DNA from: Reyranella sp.
GTDB taxonomy: Bacteria > Pseudomonadota > Alphaproteobacteria > Reyranellales > Reyranellaceae
Direction of reading: 5' to 3'
DNA: 35,317 nucleotides
Assembly (NCBI GenBank): GCA_017990895.1
Contig: JAGNNA010000005.1
Span: forward strand, 1-35,317
Position numbers and translations under genes: made by a program. Below, one piece after another: positions 10,177-18,613 of this stretch (position 1 is its first letter; every line of letters starts with the position of its first letter). Under the pieces are notes generated by a model. It made no database searches. It was not told the DNA's origin and saw nothing but the letters and a program-made list of their open reading frames with translations.

Positions 10177-10779
10177 ATGATGCCGCAAGCTTTCAGGCTC
10201 GTTGGAATGGTGTGGACGATGCTGGGCGTGCTGGGATTCGGTTCAGCGCCGGTCGCCACTCAAAAGGTCGGTCCATGCAGTTTCCAGTACCTCCTGCAGA
10301 ACGACCCGGCCTACTGGAGCGAGGCGTCGTACACGCTTGACGCGGTGTGCGTGAGAAGGCTCAGAGCCGATCTGAAGGCGGTTCCGTCGCCGACGCCCGA
10401 GAGCAGGTACCTCGAACTCCACCTGGCCCGCTGGGATGGGAACAAGGCGGTGATTGCGCAAGCGCTCGCTGCCCTGTGCCGGGAGGAGGGCTACGGAAGG
10501 GCCTGCTCGGCGGCAGCCTTTCTGATGACGGAAGGCCCGAAGGGTCCCGAGGCCGAAGCGGAGCAGTTGCTCGAACTGGCCGCGTCCAGACAGATACCCG
10601 CCGCCAACATACCGCTCGGCGATCTGTATCTGCTTCGCTTTCGAAGCAGTCGCGACAGTCGTGACCTGTGCCGCGCGCGCAAGTTCTGGCAGGCGGCATC
10701 CGTGCTGAACGATCCGGTCGGCGGACGCCGGCTCGACTGGGTGGACTCCGAACTCAAGCCGAATTGCACGGAGAGCTGA
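10177..10779 (+). CDS. exported hypothetical protein, Sel1/TPR-like helical pattern
   Basis: I do not recognise this 200-aa protein. Residues ~7-28 form a hydrophobic export signal (VGMVWTMLGVLGFGSAPV). The mature part contains several Cys and helix-rich segments, such as ALCREEGYGRACSAAAFLM, EAEQLLELAASRQIPAANIP and LCRARKFWQAASVLNDP. Their Ala/Leu spacing recalls Sel1-like or TPR repeats, which mediate protein contacts. Paired cysteines would suit an oxidising periplasm. It begins ATGATG just after the terminator and probably has its own promoter. The frame is clear, but the function is not. Confidence 0.7.
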   Translation: MMPQAFRLVGMVWTMLGVLGFGSAPVATQKVGPCSFQYLLQNDPAYWSEASYTLDAVCVRRLRADLKAVPSPTPESRYLELHLARWDGNKAVIAQALAALCREEGYGRACSAAAFLMTEGPKGPEAEAEQLLELAASRQIPAANIPLGDLYLLRFRSSRDSRDLCRARKFWQAASVLNDPVGGRRLDWVDSELKPNCTES

Positions 10780-10828
10780 GAGTGCATCTCCCCGCGACGG
10801 GATCGCCGTGAAGGCGTAGGCTCGCAGC

Positions 10829-10848
10829 CGTGCGGCCGGGGCCGCACG
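10829..10848. other. GC-rich perfect hairpin between hypothetical gene and SDR
   Basis: CGTGCGGCC (10829-10837) and GGCCGCACG (10840-10848) form a 9-bp perfect stem with only two bases between the arms. It lies in the 113-bp gap after the exported hypothetical gene. No T run follows on either strand, so it is a weak candidate terminator or an mRNA-end protector. Confidence 0.4.
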
Positions 10849-10892
10849 AAGCCGGGAACAATGGACCTAGAGAAAAGCGAGGAGAGAGCGTG

Positions 10893-11657
10893 ATGGGCAT
10901 TCTGACGGGCAAGGTCGCGTGGGTGACGGGCGCAGGTTCGGGCATCGGTCAGGCGGCAGCCATCGCGCTTGCCAAGGACGGTGCGACCGTGGTGCTGACC
11001 GGTCGGCGCCGGGCGGCGCTCGAGGAAACCGCGGCGATGATCGCCGAGGCGGGCGGCAAGGCCGAGGTGAAGCCGGCGGATCTGATGAAGGCCTCCGCGG
11101 TCGAGAAGACCGTCGCCGCGATCGCCAAGAAGCACCGGCGGATCGATATCCTGGTCAACAACGCTGGCCTCAACATCCAGAAGCGCAGCTGGAAGCAGCT
11201 GACGCCTAAGGGAGTCGACGAGGTCGTGCACGGCAACCTTTCGAGCGCCTTCTACTGCACCTCGGCGGTTCTGCCGCTGATGCGCAAGAACAAGGGCGGC
11301 GTGCTGATCCACACCTCCTCGGTGGCCGGCAAGGTGCCGAGCCTGCTGTCGGGCCCGGCCTATTCCGCGGCCAAGCACGGCGTGGTGGCGATGAGCCACA
11401 CGATCAACATGGAGGAATGCGTCAACGGCATCCGCTCCTGCGTGGTCTGCCCGGGCGAGGTGGCCACACCGATCCTCGACAAGCGCCCGGTGCCGATCAC
11501 CCCGGCCGAGCGCAAGCGCATGGCGCAGTCGGAGGATGTCGGCGACCTGATCCGCTACATCGCCTGCCTGCCGCCGCACATCGTCATCAACGAGGTGATG
11601 ATCAACCCGACCTGGAACCGCGGCTACGTCGCGAGCCTGCAGCGCGGAAAGTCCTGA
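10893..11657 (+). CDS. short-chain dehydrogenase/reductase (SDR)
   Basis: This 254-aa classical SDR oxidises or reduces an unknown alcohol or ketone with NAD(P). Its cofactor loop is TGAGSGIG (12-19), the structural motif is NNAG (89-92), and the catalytic residues are Ser142/143, Tyr157 and Lys161 in YSAAK. The ATG at 10893 was chosen because it starts MGILTGKVAWVTG, the usual N-terminus, and follows GAGGAGAG; the frame opens 21 codons earlier without a ribosome site. An Ldh2-type dehydrogenase follows after 1 bp, so the two oxidoreductases probably act in one pathway, perhaps oxidation of a hydroxy acid. Confidence 0.9.
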   Translation: MGILTGKVAWVTGAGSGIGQAAAIALAKDGATVVLTGRRRAALEETAAMIAEAGGKAEVKPADLMKASAVEKTVAAIAKKHRRIDILVNNAGLNIQKRSWKQLTPKGVDEVVHGNLSSAFYCTSAVLPLMRKNKGGVLIHTSSVAGKVPSLLSGPAYSAAKHGVVAMSHTINMEECVNGIRSCVVCPGEVATPILDKRPVPITPAERKRMAQSEDVGDLIRYIACLPPHIVINEVMINPTWNRGYVASLQRGKS

Positions 11658-11658
11658 C

Positions 11659-12753
11659 ATGGGCAGCGTGACGATCAAGGCGAAGGAACTCGAATCCTTC
11701 GTCGCGGACATCTTTGCCTCGGCGGGATGCTCCAAGGAGGAGGGCGGCCGCATCGGCCGATATCTCGTGAGCGCCAACCTGTCGGGCCACGACAGCCACG
11801 GCGTGGTGCGTGTGCCGCGCTACGCCTCGCAGAAGAAGAGCGGCACCGTCATCGCCGACGTGAAGGTCGACGTGCTGGTCGACACGCCGGTGATTGCCGT
11901 GGTCGACGGCAAGTACGGCTTCGGCCAGACCGTGACGCCGCAGGCCGTGCAGATCGGCATCGAGAAGTGCCTGAAGAACGGCCTCTCGGCGGTGACGCTG
12001 CGCAACGCGGGCCATGTCGGCCGGGTCGGCGACTGGGCAGAGATGGCGGCCGAGGCGGGTCTCGTCTCGGTGCATTTCGTCAATGCCTCGGGAAGCGTCC
12101 TGGTGGCGCCGTATGGCGGCGTCGAGCGGCGTTTCTCGACGGCGCCCTACTGCGTCGGCGTCCCGCGGCCGGGCGAGAATCCGCTGGTCCTCGACTTCGC
12201 CACCTCGATCGTGGCCGAGGGCAAGGTCCTGGTGACGAGCCAGGGCGGCAAGAAGCTGCCGGAAGGTGCGCTGATCGACCCGGACGGCAAGCCGAGCGCC
12301 GATCCGCATCTGCTCTACGGCGACTATACACCCACGGGGCCGCGCGACCACAGCAAGGGCACCGGCGCCATCCGCGCCTTCGGCGACCACAAGGGTTCGG
12401 GCCTTGCCTTCATGTGCGAGATCCTGGGCGGCTCGCTGTCGGGCACGGGCGCGACCGATCCCAAGCGCGGCCGCTTCGCCAATGGCATGCTGTCCTTCTA
12501 CGTCGATCCCAAGGTGTTCGACGCCGAGGGCTTCTTCCCGACGGACATCGCCAAGTACGTCTCCTTCGTGAAGAGCTCCAGGCCGGCGACGCCGGGCGTC
12601 GAGATCCTGGTACCGGGCGAACAGGAAGTGCGCACCCGCGCCCAGCGTCTCGCCGACGGCGTGCCGTTGCCGGACGACACTTGGGCCGCCATCGTAGAGA
12701 CCGCCCGCTCGGTCGGCCTCGACGAGCGGCGCATCCAGCGGGCGACGATGTAG
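11659..12753 (+). CDS. Ldh2 / malate-lactate-ureidoglycolate dehydrogenase family oxidoreductase
   Basis: The protein (364 aa) belongs to the type-2 malate/L-lactate dehydrogenase family, NAD(P)-dependent 2-hydroxyacid dehydrogenases unrelated to classical LDH. Family marks are the N-terminal SGHDSHGVVRVPRY (residues 42-55), the NAGHVGRVGDWAEMA segment (~116-130), the APYGG loop and the GDHKGSGL segment (~246-253). It looks closest to YbiC-like hydroxycarboxylate dehydrogenases, but substrates vary widely in the family (malate, sulfolactate, ureidoglycolate, 2,3-diketogulonate). It starts 1 bp after the SDR stop. Only 3 bp separate its stop from the convergent membrane-protein gene. Confidence 0.9.
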   Translation: MGSVTIKAKELESFVADIFASAGCSKEEGGRIGRYLVSANLSGHDSHGVVRVPRYASQKKSGTVIADVKVDVLVDTPVIAVVDGKYGFGQTVTPQAVQIGIEKCLKNGLSAVTLRNAGHVGRVGDWAEMAAEAGLVSVHFVNASGSVLVAPYGGVERRFSTAPYCVGVPRPGENPLVLDFATSIVAEGKVLVTSQGGKKLPEGALIDPDGKPSADPHLLYGDYTPTGPRDHSKGTGAIRAFGDHKGSGLAFMCEILGGSLSGTGATDPKRGRFANGMLSFYVDPKVFDAEGFFPTDIAKYVSFVKSSRPATPGVEILVPGEQEVRTRAQRLADGVPLPDDTWAAIVETARSVGLDERRIQRATM

Positions 12754-12756
12754 CCT

Positions 12757-14451
12757 TTAGCGACCGGCGGCGCGCTGCAGCCGGTACAGGGAGCCCGCGA
12801 CCGGATCGACCGACAGCGGCGTCGCAACGAAGTCGGTGCGCAGCATGCGTTGCAGCGCACCGAGCCGGGCGGCGTCGGCGACCATGCCAGTCTCGGTCAG
12901 AAGCTGCGTCTCCGGAATGTCCCACAGGCGCACGACGATCACCTCGTAGCCCAACGCCATCGCGCGATCGATCTGCCGCCGCAGCGACTCGACGTGCCGC
13001 TCGGTGCTCCAGTCGGGATGGCGCAGCACGTCTCCGGTGAAACCGATCCACTTGAACTTCGGCAGCGCCTGCGGGGCCGGCCCCAGCCCGCCGACACCGG
13101 GCTCCGCCGTGCCCCAGTGCAGCGAGGCATAGACCATCGTCCAGTCGAAATCGTGCAGCAGGAACACCGTGCGTGCCGGATCGCCCTCATGTTCGAGACG
13201 CTCGATGGCGCCGCGCCATTTGCTGTCGAGGCCGCGCAGCGGGGCGATGCTCCAGACATTGTAGGCGAACAGCGCCACGGTAACGGCGGCCATGGCAGCG
13301 AGGCCACGGGCGGGCCAGCGGCGGCGCGCGGCCAGCAGCACCAGCGCCCAGGCCGGGGTCACCCAGGCCATGACGTTGATCTGCATCTGCGGATCCTGCG
13401 GCTGGGAGTAGAGGTTGAAGACCTCGCCGGCGAGGAAGGTGACGCCGAACACCGCCAGCAGGGCGCGCGCCGGTCGGTCTTCGGCGCGCCGCAGGATCGA
13501 GCCCGCGACGCCCGCGATGCCCAGCAGCCAGAAGGTCGTGGCGAAGCGCCAGATGTCCCAGCCGGGCAGGCGATCGAACGTGGTGATGCCGGTTCCCAGC
13601 AGATAGGCCACAATGCCGTCCCAGAGGTAGCCGACCTTGGCCCAGGTGAAGCCCGCCCACACCGAGCGCACCGCCTTGCCGGTCCAGATGAGATCGAAGG
13701 GGCCGACGGCGCCGGCATGCCCCCGCCATGCCAGCGCCACGAGGGCCGACGTGGCGGCCATGCAGGCGAGGAAGAGCGCGATCCAGGCGAGACGGTGGCG
13801 GAGCCGCGGCTCGCAGAACCAGAGCGCGGCCAGCATCGCCGGCAGGGTCGGGAACATCAGCCGCCATTCGAACAGCCAGCCGATCGAGAACAGAACCGCG
13901 ACGGTCGCGACCCGCGCCGCCGTCGGCCGCGCGAACCAGACCGCGCCCAGCGCCATCGCCGCGAACATCACCGTGTAGCTCGGCATGATGTCCTCGTTGA
14001 CGATGGCGAGGAACATCACGTGACTGGTGACGAGGTGGAACGCGCCCGTCAGCCAGGCGATGACCCGGTCGCCTGTCATGGCCCGGCCGAGCAGATAGGC
14101 GACGCCGGTGCAGAGGCTTGCGCTCAGGGCATTGAGGATCGTGAGCTGCCGCCGCGGATCGCCGGCGAAGACGCCCAGCAGGTCGAGCAGCCGACAAAGG
14201 GCACCATAGACCGGGTAAAAGAGATAGTTCGAGGGGTAAAGCGGCGCGTTCGCCGGATCGACCACCCAGGGCTTCAGCTCGAGGCTCTTGAAGACGCCAT
14301 TGCCCGTCAATCCACCCTGCGCGTTGTCGAACCACAGAATGAGGGCGATCAGTACGGCGCCGCTGCCGACGACGAGCAACGCAAGGTCGACGAGCGTGCC
14401 GCGCGGCGTGCGGTCCTTCCGAGAGGGATCGGAGAGAGCCGACAGGGTCAT
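12757..14451 (-). CDS. polytopic membrane protein, GT-C glycosyltransferase-like
   Basis: I cannot name a family with confidence. The 564-aa product has about ten transmembrane segments, the first at ~21-41 (VDLALLVVGSGAVLIALILW), and a soluble C-terminal domain of ~150 residues. The topology, an Asp-rich first outer loop (WFDNAQ, residues 40-45) and NED (152-154) in a later loop resemble GT-C glycosyltransferases of the ArnT/PMT kind, which use polyprenyl-phosphate sugars at the periplasmic face. The C-terminal part (FLLHDFDWTMVYASLHWG; EVIVVRLWDIPETQ) may be a periplasmic domain. It stands alone on the minus strand, divergent from a small hypothetical gene; the sugar and acceptor are unknown. 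Confidence 0.72.
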   Translation of the reverse strand: MTLSALSDPSRKDRTPRGTLVDLALLVVGSGAVLIALILWFDNAQGGLTGNGVFKSLELKPWVVDPANAPLYPSNYLFYPVYGALCRLLDLLGVFAGDPRRQLTILNALSASLCTGVAYLLGRAMTGDRVIAWLTGAFHLVTSHVMFLAIVNEDIMPSYTVMFAAMALGAVWFARPTAARVATVAVLFSIGWLFEWRLMFPTLPAMLAALWFCEPRLRHRLAWIALFLACMAATSALVALAWRGHAGAVGPFDLIWTGKAVRSVWAGFTWAKVGYLWDGIVAYLLGTGITTFDRLPGWDIWRFATTFWLLGIAGVAGSILRRAEDRPARALLAVFGVTFLAGEVFNLYSQPQDPQMQINVMAWVTPAWALVLLAARRRWPARGLAAMAAVTVALFAYNVWSIAPLRGLDSKWRGAIERLEHEGDPARTVFLLHDFDWTMVYASLHWGTAEPGVGGLGPAPQALPKFKWIGFTGDVLRHPDWSTERHVESLRRQIDRAMALGYEVIVVRLWDIPETQLLTETGMVADAARLGALQRMLRTDFVATPLSVDPVAGSLYRLQRAAGR

Positions 14452-14540
14452 CGGGCCGGCCGCTGACCCGGGCCACGGCGCTTGCAGCAGAGGCGCCGCG
14501 CGCGCACCATCCCGTCAGACAACAGGAACGGGCGGACGGC

Positions 14541-14840
14541 ATGTATCGTGTGACTTCCCAATTCAAGGCGACGATACTGGCGCGCTTCGCGGCGGCGCTG
14601 CACCAGCTCGACGACTGGAACCGCGAGCCCAACTGGAAGGAGGAGGAATGCCTCTTCCGCACGCTGGGCTACATGAAGCGCGGCAACTTCAAGCTCGCCG
14701 AGGCGGAACTCAAGGAACTGACCAGCATATTCGCCTCGCCGCCGGACAAGAAGGCGGTTCCGCCCGATATCGGCCGGGAACGCTACACCAAGGCCCTGAT
14801 GAAGCGGGGACTCGCCCAATTGAGGGGGGAGGCGGCCTGA
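14541..14840 (+). CDS. small conserved-looking hypothetical protein, 99 aa
   Basis: This is an unrecognised 99-residue soluble protein with no signal peptide or membrane helix. It is rich in charged helices (KEEECLFRTLGYMKRGNF; LAEAELKELTSIF) and probably all-alpha. ATG 14541 has only a weak ribosome site. It is divergent from the membrane protein (89-bp gap) and ends 99 bp before a TTT receptor. A loose pair GACACCG 14839-14845 / CGGTGTC 14873-14879 follows the stop. Its codon use matches its neighbours, so I take it as real. Confidence 0.6.
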   Translation: MYRVTSQFKATILARFAAALHQLDDWNREPNWKEEECLFRTLGYMKRGNFKLAEAELKELTSIFASPPDKKAVPPDIGRERYTKALMKRGLAQLRGEAA

Positions 14841-14939
14841 CACCGTTTCAGAGACGCAAGATTGCCCCATGCCGGTGTCTCAGTAGCCGTTGTCCGCGGT
14901 ATTCTCAACGATGCCGCCAATGAAGTTCCGGGAGGAAAG

Positions 14940-15911
14940 ATGAAGAAGATGACGAGGCGCGCCGCCGGCGCGCTGGCGCTGGCCATGCTTGCGAGCCCTG
15001 TATGGGCTCAAGACTTTCCGTCCAAATCCATCAAGCTCGTGGTGCCCTATGCGCCGGGCGGCGGCGCGGATTCGGTGGCGCGCATCGTCGCCAAGAAAGT
15101 AAGCGAGAACATCGGCCAGCCGATCGTGATCGAGAACAAGGGCGGCGCCGGCTCGATCGTCGGCACCGATCTCGTCGCCAAGGCGGAGCCCGACGGCTAC
15201 ACGCTGCTGCTCGGCCAGTCGGGCCCGATCTCGATCAATCCCGCCGTCTACAAGACGCTGCCCTACGATCCGGTGAAGGACTTCGCGCCCATCACCATGA
15301 CGACCGCCTATCCCTACATACTGGTCGTCAATTCCGACTCGCCCGCCAAGACGCTGCAGGAGTTCGTGGCCCTGGCGAAGAGCAAGCCCGGCGCCCTGAA
15401 CTACGGGTCGACCGGCGTCGGCGCGGCCAACCATCTCGTGGCCGAGCTGTTCGCCAGCAAGGCCGGCCTCAAGATGACCCACGTGCCCTATCGCGGCACG
15501 GCGCTGGCGGTTGGCGATCTCGTCAGCGGCACGCTGAACGTCGTATTCGGCGATCCGATCAGCGTGCTGCCGCACATCAAGTCGGGCAAGCTGCGGGCGC
15601 TGGCCGTCACCAGCCTGGAGCGATCGCCGGTGGCCCCTGAGGTGCCGACCGTCGCTGAGAGCGGCTATCCCGGCTTCGAGGCGCTGGCCTGGCACGGCAT
15701 CCTGGCGCCGGCCAAAACGCCGTCCGCCGTGGTCAAGAAGCTGAACGCCGAGTTCGTGAAGGCACTGGCCGATCCCGCCACCAAGGAGCTGCTGGAGAAG
15801 CAGGCCATGCAGACGGTGGGCAACACGCCGGAAGCGTTCGCGGCCTTCATCCAGAAGGACATCGCGACCTGGAAGGCGGTCGCGGCGGCCGCCAACGTCA
15901 CCGTCGAGTAG
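14940..15911 (+). CDS. TTT-family (Bug) periplasmic solute-binding protein
   Basis: This 323-aa receptor belongs to the tripartite tricarboxylate transporter (TctC/Bug) family, which binds carboxylates and similar small molecules in the periplasm. A Sec signal with AxA-like cleavage covers residues ~1-23 (ALALAMLASPVWAQD). Family marks follow: KLVVPYAPGGGADSVAR, IENKGGAGSIVGTD and EPDGYTLLLG. ATG 14940 is preceded by a perfect GGAGGAAAG; the frame opens 26 codons upstream without support. No TctA or TctB membrane subunit is present in the window. It converges on, and overlaps by 14 bp, an MmgE/PrpD gene, which may hint at an organic-acid ligand. Confidence 0.93.
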   Translation: MKKMTRRAAGALALAMLASPVWAQDFPSKSIKLVVPYAPGGGADSVARIVAKKVSENIGQPIVIENKGGAGSIVGTDLVAKAEPDGYTLLLGQSGPISINPAVYKTLPYDPVKDFAPITMTTAYPYILVVNSDSPAKTLQEFVALAKSKPGALNYGSTGVGAANHLVAELFASKAGLKMTHVPYRGTALAVGDLVSGTLNVVFGDPISVLPHIKSGKLRALAVTSLERSPVAPEVPTVAESGYPGFEALAWHGILAPAKTPSAVVKKLNAEFVKALADPATKELLEKQAMQTVGNTPEAFAAFIQKDIATWKAVAAAANVTVE

Positions 15912-17247
15912 GCACCGCCAGCGCCAGCAGCGAGGAAACATCCTCGCTGCGGTCGAGCGCCCAGACGGCATCGATCAGCGGCTGGATGTCGTGGTCCGGC
16001 TCCCAGCGCCTCGCCTCGTCGCGCAGCTTGGCCTCGATCTCGGCATCCTTCAGCGGGTTCGACGAACTGCCGCGTGCCGCCCGGGTCGACAGCGCGTGCT
16101 TCTTCCCGTCGGTGGTCCAGATGTCCATCTCGGCGGCGATGGTCGAGAGGCGGTCGTCGCTAGTGCATTCGAACTTGCCGCGCAAGGCCTTGATGGCGGG
16201 ATCGGCGACGCAGGCGTCGGTCAGCTGGTCGAGGCCGGCCTTGCCGAGGACGAGCGCCGCCGCCACGCAATGCTGCAGGCTGACCTGGGCCTCGCGGCCG
16301 GTGGCGATGTCAGCGCGATCCGTGCGCTGCAGGAGCAGGGGATTGCCGCGCACGGCGATCCGCTCGACCGCCATCTCGGGGTGTGTGCGGCGCCAGTCGA
16401 GCGCGAGGTCGAGCAGGGGATGGATCACGAAGCCCGCGGCATAGGGCTTGATCGAATTGTGATTGACCTGCCAGTCGTTGCCCAGACCGTCCAGCAGCGC
16501 CGCCCAGTTCGGCGGTTCGCCCATGGCGGCAAGGAGGCCCTGGGCGCCGGCGATCGGCTCGGGCGGACCGGCAAACCCCTTCTCCGCCAGCAGGGCCGAG
16601 AAGAGCCCGTTGCGTGCGGCATTGCCGACGCTGACGCTCTTCGCCGGCCAGCCCAGGCATTCGCAGAGTCCGGCAGACTGGGTCGAGGCGCTGCCCAGCG
16701 CCCACACGGTGCGTTCGACGTCGAGGCCCAGCAGCTTCGCCGCGCCGGCCGCCGAGCCGAACACGCCGCAGGTCGAGGTGATGTGCCAGCCCTTGGGATA
16801 GTGGCCCGGCGAGACTGCGCCGCCGACCCGGCATTCGATCTCGAATCCCAGCGCGAAGGCGAGGAGCAGGCCCGGCCCACTGACGCGGCGGATCTCGGAG
16901 AGAGCCAGCAGCGCCGGCGCCAGCGGCGAGGTCGGGTGAACGACGGTCGGCAGATGGGTGTCGCAATAGTCGAAGACGTTGGCCCCCGCCGCGTTCAGGA
17001 AGGCGGCGGTCAGCGGATCGATGCGTTCGGGTCGACCGACGATGGTGGCCTGACGGCCACCCGAGAATTCGCCCAGGGTCCGCAGCGCCAACTCGACGGG
17101 CTCGGTACGGCAGCCCGCGATCGCCACGGCGAAGAAATTCAGCAGGGCCCGCTTGGCCTCGTGGCGGGCCTTTTCGGGAAGATCATCCCACTTCGTGTCG
17201 ACGATGAAGCGGGCCAGTTCCGGGGTGACGCCTTGTCTGGGCAGCAT
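15898..17247 (-). CDS. MmgE/PrpD family protein
   Basis: The 449-aa protein belongs to the MmgE/PrpD family, which includes 2-methylcitrate dehydratase, cis-aconitate decarboxylase and iminodisuccinate epimerase. These act on polycarboxylic acids without a cofactor. The conserved core NAAGANVFDYCDTH followed by VVHPTSPLAPALLAL lies near residues 86-115, and the Gly/Ala-rich LLLAFALGFEIECRVG segment follows. It is the last gene of a minus-strand set with a membrane-anchored hypothetical (28 bp upstream) and an SDR. The presence of no citrate synthase or PrpB in the window argues against a simple methylcitrate role. The exact substrate is open. Confidence 0.9.
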   Translation of the reverse strand: MLPRQGVTPELARFIVDTKWDDLPEKARHEAKRALLNFFAVAIAGCRTEPVELALRTLGEFSGGRQATIVGRPERIDPLTAAFLNAAGANVFDYCDTHLPTVVHPTSPLAPALLALSEIRRVSGPGLLLAFALGFEIECRVGGAVSPGHYPKGWHITSTCGVFGSAAGAAKLLGLDVERTVWALGSASTQSAGLCECLGWPAKSVSVGNAARNGLFSALLAEKGFAGPPEPIAGAQGLLAAMGEPPNWAALLDGLGNDWQVNHNSIKPYAAGFVIHPLLDLALDWRRTHPEMAVERIAVRGNPLLLQRTDRADIATGREAQVSLQHCVAAALVLGKAGLDQLTDACVADPAIKALRGKFECTSDDRLSTIAAEMDIWTTDGKKHALSTRAARGSSSNPLKDAEIEAKLRDEARRWEPDHDIQPLIDAVWALDRSEDVSSLLALAVPTRR

Positions 17248-17275
17248 GGTTTTTCTTTCAATGAGTCGCGTGTGA

Positions 17276-17764
17276 CTATTCGCGGACCGGCGGGCCTTCG
17301 AGCCGGAGCGATGCGTCGGCGGCGGGCTTGATGCCTTCGTCGAGGCGCAGGCAACCGGCGTTTAGTCCGTCTCCGGGCTTCCTGTCGACCGGGGCGATGA
17401 ACAGCGCGGTGACCTTGATGTCGCCCACGGTGAGGCGCGCCTCGCTCAGCCAGCGGGTGGCGCGGATCGAGGCGCCACCCTTGTCGAGCGGGACCCAGCC
17501 GCAGAGCACCGTGCGCTCGCCCGACGGGTCGATCCGGACATGGGCCGTGTCGTTGCCCTTGAAGCTTCCGGCGGCGCTGTTCACCTGCCATTCGAAGGGC
17601 ACGGCGCGGTAGAGCTTCGCATCGTCTGTCGAGACGTCGATGGTGCCGACATAGTCGGCCTTCGCCAGCGCCGGGTCGCGAATCCAGCCCTGCGAGGCTG
17701 CGATGGCGTAGAGCACGAACGCAGCCGCCGCCAGCAGCATTGCCCAACGAGGAATGCCGGTCAT
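17276..17764 (-). CDS. membrane-anchored periplasmic hypothetical protein
   Basis: This is an unrecognised 162-aa protein. A single N-terminal hydrophobic segment (residues ~8-25, AMLLAAAAFVLYAIAAS) should export or anchor it, leaving a beta-rich domain of ~130 residues outside (ADYVGTIDVSTDDAKLYRAV; TAHVRIDPSGERTVLCGWV). Two Cys (about residues 89 and 138) could pair. It begins 3 bp after the SDR stop and ends 28 bp before MmgE/PrpD, so it sits within a catabolic-looking operon; whether it helps that pathway is unknown. Confidence 0.68.
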   Translation of the reverse strand: MTGIPRWAMLLAAAAFVLYAIAASQGWIRDPALAKADYVGTIDVSTDDAKLYRAVPFEWQVNSAAGSFKGNDTAHVRIDPSGERTVLCGWVPLDKGGASIRATRWLSEARLTVGDIKVTALFIAPVDRKPGDGLNAGCLRLDEGIKPAADASLRLEGPPVRE

Positions 17765-17767
17765 GGG

Positions 17768-18532
17768 TCAGGCGAGAATGGGGGAGAGCCCGCCATCGAT
17801 CACCAGCGTGTGGCCGGTGATGTAGCTGCCGGCATCCGACGCGAGCAGCAGGAGCGCGCCCCGCAGGTCTTCCGGCTTGCCCCAGCGCGCGACGGCGGTG
17901 CGGCTTTCGAGCATGGCGTTGAATTCCTTGTTCTGCTGCAGCGGCACGTTGAGTTCGGTCCGGATGTAGCCCGGCGCGATCGCGTTGGCCGTGACGTGAG
18001 GCCCGAGTTCCGCAGCCAGGTTCTTGGTGAGGCCGATGAGCCCGTGCTTGGCGGAGACATAGCCCGCGACCGAGGCCCGGCCCACCACTCCCAGGACCGA
18101 GGATATGTTGACGATCCTTCCGTACTTGCGCGCCAGCATGTGGCGGCCGACTTCCCGGGACACGACGAACTGCGAGATCAGGTTGGTCTCGATCACCTTG
18201 CGGAAGTCAGGTGTCGCGGTGTCGACGATGTCCTGGCGATGGATGATGCCTGCATTGTTCACCAGGGCGTCGATGCGGCGGTGCCTGGAGATGATGGCAC
18301 CGACCTTGGCCAGGACGTCGGCCTCGTCGGTAATGTCGAGCGGGACTGCATGGGCGTTGCCACCCTTGCGGACGATGGCGCGGACCGTCTGGTCGAGTTC
18401 TTTCACCGTTCGGCCGGCGCAGAGCACGGTGGCGCCAGCGCCCGCCAGGGCTAGCGCCATGTCGCGGCCCAGCCCGCGCGACGCGCCGGTGAGCAGCACC
18501 ACGCGATTCTTCATCGAAAACAGATCGGCCAT
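17768..18532 (-). CDS. short-chain dehydrogenase/reductase (SDR)
   Basis: This 254-aa classical SDR resembles gluconate 5-dehydrogenase-type enzymes. It has the cofactor loop TGASRGLG (15-22), NNAG (92-95), Ser144/145 in NISS, and YVSAK with Tyr158 and Lys162. The start MADLFSMKNRVVLLTG is the normal SDR N-terminus; ATG 18547 five codons upstream (MAGEN) is an alternative. The frame remains open for another 280 codons upstream, but that region is antisense to the next SDR and was excluded. It is first in a minus-strand operon with a membrane-anchored hypothetical and MmgE/PrpD, suggesting oxidation of a sugar acid or hydroxy acid before the MmgE/PrpD step. Confidence 0.9.
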   Translation of the reverse strand: MADLFSMKNRVVLLTGASRGLGRDMALALAGAGATVLCAGRTVKELDQTVRAIVRKGGNAHAVPLDITDEADVLAKVGAIISRHRRIDALVNNAGIIHRQDIVDTATPDFRKVIETNLISQFVVSREVGRHMLARKYGRIVNISSVLGVVGRASVAGYVSAKHGLIGLTKNLAAELGPHVTANAIAPGYIRTELNVPLQQNKEFNAMLESRTAVARWGKPEDLRGALLLLASDAGSYITGHTLVIDGGLSPILA

Positions 18533-18613
18533 GTTCTCGCCTGCCATGCGTTTCTTTGCCTTGGGGGGTGATCCTAGCCTATGAAAGCTGCTGCAGATAT
18601 CGGGAGAAACGAC

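Noticed and set aside
12850..14466. 538-codon plus-strand frame opposite the GT-C-like gene
   Set aside because: The opposite strand gives regular membrane helices; this frame gives Arg/Gln/Glu-rich sequence without any fold signature.
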